Part shown: in pieces, positions 59,101-64,000 of the stretch | How positions within the stretch are numbered: position 1 is the first letter of the stretch | How the letters are laid out: each line of letters opens with the position of its first letter | NCBI GenBank assembly: GCA_031363915.1 | Contig: JANLVI010000007.1 | Location: 248,001-312,000, forward strand | From: JANLVI01 sp031363915 | GTDB lineage: Bacteria; Vulcanimicrobiota; Vulcanimicrobiia; Vulcanimicrobiales; Vulcanimicrobiaceae | Length of the DNA stretch: 64,000 nucleotides | Direction: 5' to 3' | Translations under genes and position numbers: made by a program | The notes under the pieces: model-generated | Seen by the model: only the letters and a program-made list of their open reading frames with translations | Databases searched by the model: none | What the model was told of the DNA's origin: nothing

Positions 59101-60263
59101 TCGATAAACGTAAGCTCCTGCAGTGGGCCGATGCGCTCGTCGCCACGCCCGAAGGCTTCAGCACGAACAAAAAACTCATCTCGCAGTTCGACAAGCGCAA
59201 GAAAGCGCTGCAAGCGGACGGCGAAGTCGATTGGGGCCTGGCTGAGGGTCTGGCATTCGCATCTCTACTCGCTGAGGGCACGCCCGTACGTCTCACGGGC
59301 CAAGACTCCGAGCGCGGCACGTTCAGTCACCGGCACGCGGTGTTGCACGATGCGACGACCGGCGAAAAGTACGTGCCGCTCCAGCATTTACCCGGCGCAA
59401 CAGCGTCGTTTGAAATTCACAACAGCCCGCTCTCGGAGTACGCGTGTCTGGGTTTTGAGTACGGCTACTCGACCGGCTTACCCGAGTCGATGGTCCTGTG
59501 GGAAGCGCAGTTTGGCGACTTCAACAACGGCGCGCAGATCATCATCGATCAATTCATCGCATCGGGCGCTGCAAAGTGGGGCCAGACGACGCGTCTGACC
59601 CTCTTACTGCCGCACGGCTACGAAGGTGCGGGTCCCGAGCACTCGAGCGCTCGTCTCGAACGTTTCCTGCAGCTCTCGGCCGAAGGCAACATTCGGATCG
59701 CAAACTGCACGACGGCGGCGCAGTACTTCCACTTGCTGCGCCAGCAGGCTCGAGCGACGGCGGCCTACCCGCTCGTGGTTCTCACGCCGAAAAGTCTCTT
59801 GCGTAACCGCGCGGCATACGGAAAGCTGGATGACCTGGCAATCGGATCGTTCCAGGAAACGATCGACGATGCGAAGTTTGCCGCCAACAAGAGCGCCGTC
59901 ACGCGAATCTTGCTGTGTAGCGGGAAGATCTATCACGATCTCACCGCCTCACCGCTCTACGCGCGGACCAAGTCAACCGCCATCGTGCGTGTCGAACTTC
60001 TCTCGCCGCTGCCGAAGGCAGCGATCCTCGAGATCATCGCCTCGTATCCTAATGCGAAGCACGTCATTTGGGTGCAGGAAGAGCCGAAAAACATGGGCGC
60101 TCGCGCGCACGTGCGTCGGCGCCTGGTCGAAGAGCTCGCGCCGCGGGTTGCCGACGTCGAATACGTCGGCCGCACGTACCGCGCATCGCCCTCAGAAGGC
60201 TATCCGGGCGCGCATGCCGTCGAACAAGAGCGGATCGTTCGCACGGCGCTCACCGAAAGCTAG
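56193..60263 (+). CDS. kgd: 2-oxoglutarate dehydrogenase E2-E1 fusion with lipoyl domain (Kgd-type)
   Basis: 1356 residues. Order: lipoyl domain (1-80) with the modified Lys46 in TTDKVDVEV; Ala/Pro linker; peripheral-subunit-binding domain (about 138-177, ASAHARRLAERFHVDIASVR); E2 catalytic domain (about 205-440) with catalytic His416 in YDHRVIQGAQSGEF; then E1 (about 490-1356) with SSYRRHGHL, MAHRGRLSTIAHVVNRPYE, NNQVGFTTDP, RFGHNEQDEP. The HRVIQG form equals that of actinobacterial Kgd/OdhA. Those proteins lack a lipoyl domain; this one has both lipoyl and binding domains, so one chain carries the whole E2 and E1. GTG start. Confidence 0.93.
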   Translation: MLESLVKVALPELGESVTEGSIVEWRKKVGQWVGEGETIVDVTTDKVDVEVPASVAGVITALHGGEGDTVAVGAILAEIDTSAAKPEVGSKASPPAAATPVAAAAKVPPDAVTPSSYGAPGSASAPPTMASGNGKIGGVASAHARRLAERFHVDIASVRGTGPDGLTVREDVEHAIASGSAKPASNGTSAPAINFPVPSAAATVTTLKGPQAVLATYMDQSLSIPTATSFRTLSVGALEARRAELNTALKSAGKADKISFTHLIAYALVIAAHEAPAITASFRRDGATVQKIEAGVHLGIAVDMTRKDGSRSLVVPVIKGAASMDFVAFRAAYEALIVKARDGKLTADELSGATFTLTNPGGIGTIASVPRLMVGQGAIVAAGAIAYPPGFAHAPDSTLKQLGIEKVMTMTSTYDHRVIQGAQSGEFLKRVDELLSGASEFYEGVFRTYGLAAPSVTATAVTTNARPVTAANAAAATTVGTAASSQTAGATSEEMLRAIAAGMAMVSSYRRHGHLAATLDPLGKEPVGDPSLDPRHYSLTPALMSAIPASILRVKVPGGTLADILPALRETYSSTIAYEVEHISNTQQREWLREYIESGMHRTPLTAQRKVQVLQRLTKVETMERYFRKQFMSQKTFSIEGLDVMVPMLEEMISMLAEDGTKTAVLGMAHRGRLSTIAHVVNRPYEELLAEFEAGAMKTALSDDDESDDATGDVKYHHGAVGIYETPVGTQIAVKLANNPSHLEAVDGVVEGITRSLQTDHVQNIARMDFTAAAPILIHGDSAFPGQGVVSEVLNLQALIGYATGGTIHIISNNQVGFTTDPNESRSTRYASDLAKGFDVPIVHVNADDVDACIAAVHFAIDYRRKFGRDTVVDLIGYRRFGHNEQDEPMYTQPGMYETIKAHPTVRELFAANLVAQGVLSADQVSELQDAAQTRIAEAHANVKNGNIAKLIGADKVKVFINEKPRSTGVDKRKLLQWADALVATPEGFSTNKKLISQFDKRKKALQADGEVDWGLAEGLAFASLLAEGTPVRLTGQDSERGTFSHRHAVLHDATTGEKYVPLQHLPGATASFEIHNSPLSEYACLGFEYGYSTGLPESMVLWEAQFGDFNNGAQIIIDQFIASGAAKWGQTTRLTLLLPHGYEGAGPEHSSARLERFLQLSAEGNIRIANCTTAAQYFHLLRQQARATAAYPLVVLTPKSLLRNRAAYGKLDDLAIGSFQETIDDAKFAANKSAVTRILLCSGKIYHDLTASPLYARTKSTAIVRVELLSPLPKAAILEIIASYPNAKHVIWVQEEPKNMGARAHVRRRLVEELAPRVADVEYVGRTYRASPSEGYPGAHAVEQERIVRTALTES

Positions 60264-60353
60264 TTTGTAAACTTTCCGCGTCGGGGGCGCGCTCGCATCG
60301 GATGGCGCTGCCGCTCGCGATCCGCAGCGGGCGCTCGACGCGTGGCTCCCCTC

Positions 60354-60773
60354 TTAGAACGGCAGACGTTGTTTTGCGGAGAGCTTAACGATCACGGCGC
60401 GCAGTTCCACGATCGCGCGTTTGTCGGGAAGTTCGATCTCGCGCATTGCCGCGCGGCAGCGCGCGAGCACGCTGCGATAGTCGGCGTTGAGCGTTTCGCT
60501 GCTCGGCGAGATGCGCAACGGCTCGTCGACTTCGATCGTACAATGCGGATCGCGCGCGAGTAAGGCTGCAAGACGCCCGCTGCGTGAGAAGTTCATGACG
60601 AACGCGTTGCCGTCGAAGCGGTAGGAGAGCGCGAGGACGTAGGGCCAGGCTTCGTCGTTGACGCCGATGCGGCACACCCGCTCGCGCTCGATAAAGGCCC
60701 GAACGGCGGGCCAATCGTTCCAGGCGAGGTCTTTCCGGCGCGTGTCGCAATCAAAAAAATCAGGGTCCGCCAT
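60354..60773 (-). CDS. Pyridoxamine 5'-phosphate oxidase-like protein
   Basis: 139 residues of the FMN-binding split-barrel fold: RVCRIGVNDEAWPYVLALSYR, NAFVMNFSRSGRLAALLA, and CTIEVDEPL match the PNPOx-like strands. Such proteins are often F420- or FMN-dependent reductases rather than true PNP oxidases. Co-oriented with the LacI regulator, 9 bases apart, and likely in its operon. Confidence 0.78.
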   Translation of the reverse strand: MADPDFFDCDTRRKDLAWNDWPAVRAFIERERVCRIGVNDEAWPYVLALSYRFDGNAFVMNFSRSGRLAALLARDPHCTIEVDEPLRISPSSETLNADYRSVLARCRAAMREIELPDKRAIVELRAVIVKLSAKQRLPF

Positions 60774-60782
60774 CGTATGAGT

Positions 60783-61817
60783 TTAAGCGCTCGGCCGCGG
60801 CCTCCCCGTCGATTCACGGACGTGCAGTTCGAGTGGGATCGATTCGACGAGCGGCTCGGGCAGTGCTTCGTGCAGTGCGCGTGACATCGCACGCACGCCA
60901 AGATCGCGTAGCGGAACGTGGACTGTCGTGAGCCCCGGCGTGACGTCGCCCGCGGCCGGAATATCATCGAACCCGCAGAGAGATATCTGCTGCGGTACGC
61001 GGATCGCGCGCTCGCGCATGACGAGCAGCGCGCCGATCGCCATCTCATCGTTGAGCGCGAGGATCGCTGTGATCGTTGGATCGTGGTAGAGGAGCGCGAT
61101 CGCGGCGGCGCTGCCGGAATCGCGCGTAAAGTCGCCGTCAACGATATGATCGGGGGCGAGCGTTACCCCGGCTCGCGTCAACGCGTCGCGTACACCATCG
61201 AGGCGGTCGTAGCTGGTCGTGAGGATCGGCGGTCCACCGATCACGCCGATGTTCCGATGACCCAGATCCAGCAGATGTTGCGCGATCGCGCGACCGCCGG
61301 CAACGTTGTCGGGGACGATCGCATCGCTCCGCGCATGGTGTCGTCCGATGAGCACCGCGCGTCCGCCCGAGGCCGTAAACCCCTCGAGCGCTTCGAGGAT
61401 GTGCTCGTTGTAATCGACGTCGTGCAGACCCGAGCCCGTCATGATCAAGGCGCTTGCCCGGTGCGCTTGCATCAGAGTGACGTACTCGATTTCGCGTGCC
61501 GGATCGCGGTGGCTATTGCAAACCAGCAGAGACCTCCCGGCCGCTTCGGCGACGCTCTCGATGCCGCGAAGCACTTCGCTGAAGTACGGACCGCCGATGT
61601 CGTGCACGATCACGCCGACGATCGACGATCGCGATCGAGCCAGGGCTTGAGCGTTGGCATTGCGGACGTAATGCAGATGGCGTGCGGCGACCATCACCTG
61701 ATCGCGGAGCGGCCCGCTGACCTTACGATCGCTGCCGTTGATGACGCGTGAAGCCGTCGCGAGTGATACACCCGCGAACTTGGCCACGTCCATGAGCGTG
61801 ACCGGTCCCTTAACCAT
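60783..61817 (-). CDS. LacI-family transcriptional regulator
   Basis: 344 residues. The DNA-binding helix-turn-helix is TLMDVAKFAGVSLATASRVI with the hinge NGSDRKVSGPLRDQV, followed by a periplasmic-binding-protein-like sugar domain (GVIVHDIGGPYFSEVLRGI, GFDDIPAAGDVTPGLTTVHV). It probably represses a sugar-use or salvage gene, but no such gene is adjacent and no operator is obvious. Its own operon includes PNPOx, LOG and ABM genes. Confidence 0.93.
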   Translation of the reverse strand: MVKGPVTLMDVAKFAGVSLATASRVINGSDRKVSGPLRDQVMVAARHLHYVRNANAQALARSRSSIVGVIVHDIGGPYFSEVLRGIESVAEAAGRSLLVCNSHRDPAREIEYVTLMQAHRASALIMTGSGLHDVDYNEHILEALEGFTASGGRAVLIGRHHARSDAIVPDNVAGGRAIAQHLLDLGHRNIGVIGGPPILTTSYDRLDGVRDALTRAGVTLAPDHIVDGDFTRDSGSAAAIALLYHDPTITAILALNDEMAIGALLVMRERAIRVPQQISLCGFDDIPAAGDVTPGLTTVHVPLRDLGVRAMSRALHEALPEPLVESIPLELHVRESTGRPRPSA

Positions 61818-61845
61818 CAGCCGCCCTTCGACTTTCCCTTGCTGG

Positions 61846-62379
61846 TTACCGGGCGATCGACGACATGAATTCTGAGATGGTCCTGGTGACCCGAATTATT
61901 AACCGGTTTCTCATATTTACGAAGCCGTCTTCGACCGCCCGGTCGAACATCGCGATGAGCGGCTCGTAATAGCCATTCACGTCGAGCAGATAGCACGGCT
62001 TGGCCTGGATTCCGAGCTGGACCCAGGTCACGGCCTCACAAAACTCTTCAAACGTTCCAAAGCCGCCCGGAAGAGCCGCGAAGCCGTCGGAGAGATCGGC
62101 CATGAGCGCCTTGCGCTCGTGCATCGACTCGACCACGTGAAGTTGCGTGAGTCCCGAATGCGCGATCTCGCGCTCCGCGAGCGCCCGTGGGATGACGCCG
62201 ATCGCCGTGCCGCCGGCCGCCAAGACGGCGTCGGCGACCGCGCCCATCAATCCCACATGACCGCCGCCGTAGACCAGCTCGATCTTCGCTTGCGCGAGGG
62301 CCGTGCCCAGTTCGGTTGCAGCAGCACGATAGAGCGGGTTCGTCCCAGCGCTCGAACCGCAGAAAACGCACCAGCGCAT
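61846..62379 (-). CDS. LOG-family protein (TIGR00730)
   Basis: 177 residues with the LOG signature PGGFGTFEE at residue about 107 and SMHERKALM before it; N-terminus VFCGSSAGTNPLYR. LOG proteins hydrolyse nucleoside 5'-monophosphates with release of ribose 5-phosphate, including cytokinin-type nucleotides; many bacterial members are of unknown target. The stop of the ABM gene abuts its start. Confidence 0.9.
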   Translation of the reverse strand: MRWCVFCGSSAGTNPLYRAAATELGTALAQAKIELVYGGGHVGLMGAVADAVLAAGGTAIGVIPRALAEREIAHSGLTQLHVVESMHERKALMADLSDGFAALPGGFGTFEEFCEAVTWVQLGIQAKPCYLLDVNGYYEPLIAMFDRAVEDGFVNMRNRLIIRVTRTISEFMSSIAR

Positions 62380-62670
62380 TCAGTCGCCGATCGGTTCGCA
62401 GAGCACGACGACGCGGTTGGCCGCGAGCGTGCGGATTCCGTTGACGCCGAATTCTTTGAAGTGCGGTTCTTCGTAGTGCGCGTCGAGTGCGGCGCGATCG
62501 CGCCACTGTTCGTACAAGAAGAACGTCGTCGGTTCGGTCGTACTTTGGTGCACGACGTACATCAGGCAGCCTGGCTCTCCTCGCGAGGCAGCGGTGAGTT
62601 TGTGAAAGAGTCCGATTGCCGCGTCGACGTGCGCTCGCGGAATCGTGTACGTGACGGCATTGACGAGCAC
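62380..62670 (-). CDS. Antibiotic biosynthesis monooxygenase (ABM/YgiN) domain protein
   Basis: 96 residues with the ABM ferredoxin-like pattern: LVNAVTYTIPRAHVDAAIGLF, EPGCLMYVVHQS, TTFFLYEQWRDRAALDAHYE, HFKEFGVNGI. Such small proteins oxidise quinones or bind heme or ligands. GTG start at 62670. The adjoining terminator lies upstream, so it begins the operon that reads LOG, LacI and PNPOx. Confidence 0.85.
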   Translation of the reverse strand: MLVNAVTYTIPRAHVDAAIGLFHKLTAASRGEPGCLMYVVHQSTTEPTTFFLYEQWRDRAALDAHYEEPHFKEFGVNGIRTLAANRVVVLCEPIGD

Positions 62671-62684
62671 GGAATAAACCCTCG

Positions 62685-62712
62685 AAAAAAGGAAGGCGCT
62701 TGCGCGCCTCCC
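62685..62712 (-). terminator. Intrinsic terminator for the lysine 2,3-aminomutase gene
   Basis: On the minus strand GGAGGCGC-GCAA-GCGCCTTCC followed by TTTTTT (complement of AAAAAA at 62685-62690), 35 bases after the stop of the aminomutase gene. Confidence 0.85.
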
Positions 62713-62746
62713 CTTGCGTACCCAACGTGAGCGTCGAAACCCTGCG

Positions 62747-64000
62747 CTAGACCAGCGCTCCGACCGTCCCGCCCGCGCGTGCGAGGGCATCGGCGATCAT
62801 CGCCTCTTGAATCTGCGGTGACTGCCAACGCGCTTGTGACTCGAGCGAGAGCGTATCGATCGGATCGAAATAGAGGAAGTACTTCCCGGGCTTGACGCTC
62901 GGCGCCGTGTACACGGTGATCCCGTTCTCGCGATCGTAGTAATCGAAACTGTGAATGTCGCGCTTGCCGCCGCCGCCGGGCGCATCGCAGATGAACATCG
63001 GCGTGTTGAAGCCGGCGGTCGAACCGCGCACGAATTTCTCGATTTCGATCGAGGTCTCGATCGGCGTGCGCAGTTCTTCGACGCCTTTGACGAGATCGTG
63101 CATGTACACGTAGTACGGATGCACGTTGATGTAGCTTAGCCGTTTGACGAGTTGCTGCATCACGTACTTATCGTCGTTGACGCCGCGGATGAGCACGCTC
63201 TGATTGCGCACGTACACGCCGCGCTCGAAGAGCACCCGCATCGCCTTTTCAGTGATCCAGCTGATTTCGTTTGGCGAATTGAAGTGCGTGTGGAGGACGA
63301 CTTCTTTGCCAAGTGCGCGGCCTTGGTCGACGATCGAGACGAGCGCGTCGGTCCACGCCGTATCCGTGAGAATTTTCATCGGCATAACAGCCGGGCCTTT
63401 GGTCGCAAAGCGCATGCGGCGCACGTGCGGAATCGCGAGCAGCGCCTCGCCTATCATCTTGAGAGACTTCGGTGCGAGCTGATACGTGTCGCCGCCCGAA
63501 ACGACGATGTCTTCGAGTTCGGGACGCGAGGCGATGTAATCGAAGGCGTCTTGCCAATCCTTCGGGGTCTTCGCAAGCGGCACTTTGTCGACTGTTTCCG
63601 TATCGGCGCCGATTGCGTACGAACGCGTGCAGAAGCGGCAGTAGACCGGGCAAACGTTGAGTGGCAGAAAGAGCGCTTTGTCGACGTAGCGGTGCACGAG
63701 ACCCGGCACCGGGGAGTCGTCTTGTTCGTGAAGCGAGTCGAGCGCGAGACGCGGATGATCGGTGAGCAGCATCGATGCGACCGGAATGAACTGCGTGCGG
63801 ATCGGGTCGGTGTACGGATGCTCCCAATCGATCGACGCGATCAGATACGGCGAGACGCGCACGGCCATCGGCGCGCGGTGGAAGCCTTCGCGCACGTCGT
63901 CGAAGAATTCCGGCGCCACGAGATCTTTGATCGTATCGAGGAGCTCGTCGGTCGTCTTGACCGAATTTTTCCCCTGCCATATATGGTTGAGGAACGTCGC
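62747..64000 (-). CDS. kamA: L-lysine 2,3-aminomutase (KamA family), N-terminus beyond window
   Basis: At least 417 codons, still open at the window end. The radical-SAM cluster motif is CPVYCRFCTR; the PLP-lysine and substrate regions VVSGGDTYQLAP, THFNSPNEISW and PMFICDAPGGGG fit KamA. It converts lysine to beta-lysine. Close relatives (EpmB) modify elongation factor P, but this long form with a C-terminal extension is the KamA type. Its transcription unit ends at the terminator. Confidence 0.9.
   Translation of the reverse strand, partial: ATFLNHIWQGKNSVKTTDELLDTIKDLVAPEFFDDVREGFHRAPMAVRVSPYLIASIDWEHPYTDPIRTQFIPVASMLLTDHPRLALDSLHEQDDSPVPGLVHRYVDKALFLPLNVCPVYCRFCTRSYAIGADTETVDKVPLAKTPKDWQDAFDYIASRPELEDIVVSGGDTYQLAPKSLKMIGEALLAIPHVRRMRFATKGPAVMPMKILTDTAWTDALVSIVDQGRALGKEVVLHTHFNSPNEISWITEKAMRVLFERGVYVRNQSVLIRGVNDDKYVMQQLVKRLSYINVHPYYVYMHDLVKGVEELRTPIETSIEIEKFVRGSTAGFNTPMFICDAPGGGGKRDIHSFDYYDRENGITVYTAPSVKPGKYFLYFDPIDTLSLESQARWQSPQIQEAMIADALARAGGTVGALV

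Noticed and set aside
1..64000. CRISPR arrays, insertion sequences, phage genes, rRNA
   Set aside because: No regularly spaced direct repeats, transposase or integrase motifs, or rRNA signatures were seen.

Overview
The window is GC-rich, densely packed bacterial chromosome from a diderm: there is an OstA/LptA-like lipopolysaccharide-transport protein, a lipobox protein, and heterotrimer-style F-ATPase genes with two b-type subunits. The gene order glyA - upp - comEB - wecA/tagO - wecB - atp operon - murA - mreB is the order known from Firmicutes. Together with Kgd-like 2-oxoglutarate dehydrogenase, an RsbV/RsbW/SigB-type module and a histone H1-like HU tail, this suggests a deep-branching, Terrabacteria-side phylum such as Candidatus Eremiobacterota (WPS-2). 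That placement is inference; no rRNA is present.

Layout. 1-4.5 kb: a probable D-glutamate pathway pair (dgcA-dgcN, cut by the window start), CPD photolyase, a probable 6S RNA and a TIM-barrel isomerase. 4.5-8 kb: glyA, purT, upp. 8-13.8 kb: an accessory insertion holding a stress protein, a lipoprotein, and a two-gene operon of a SLOG-domain four-helix membrane protein plus a TIR-NB-ARC-repeat protein, with a decayed second TIR start upstream. 13.8-24.2 kb: comEB, wecA/tagO, wecB and a complete F1Fo-ATPase operon ending in a clear terminator. 24-31 kb: murA, mreB (no normal start codon), LptA-like protein, rarA, cysteine desulfurase. 31-34 kb: DUF948 and YtxH proteins co-oriented with rsbV-rsbW-sigB. 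34-44 kb: alaS, serA, a phosphatase and three large membrane glycosyltransferase-like proteins. 44-48.4 kb: a five-gene operon with overlapping ends carrying a complete NHEJ set (LigD ligase/phosphoesterase, LigD polymerase, Ku), preceded by a good SigB-type promoter. 48-54 kb: HU, transporters, a broken GrdB-like gene with an in-frame UGA in a UxxC motif followed by a SECIS-like hairpin, and tRNA-Leu(CAG). 54-60.3 kb: DUF5069, cyclophilin, a cupredoxin and a 1356-residue E2-E1 fusion. 60.3-64 kb: PNPOx-like, LacI, LOG and ABM proteins, and a lysine 2,3-aminomutase cut by the window end.

How the parts fit. Most of the window is housekeeping: one-carbon and nucleotide metabolism, cell-wall precursor supply, energy conversion, translation. 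A stress layer is laid over it: the SigB module, a SigB-like promoter in front of the NHEJ operon, and two GSP17M-like proteins. The most promising candidates for something new are the TIR-NB-ARC plus SLOG-membrane operon (a possible NAD-signal/membrane-effector defence system), the selenoprotein-like GrdB remnant, and the lipoyl-bearing Kgd-type fusion.
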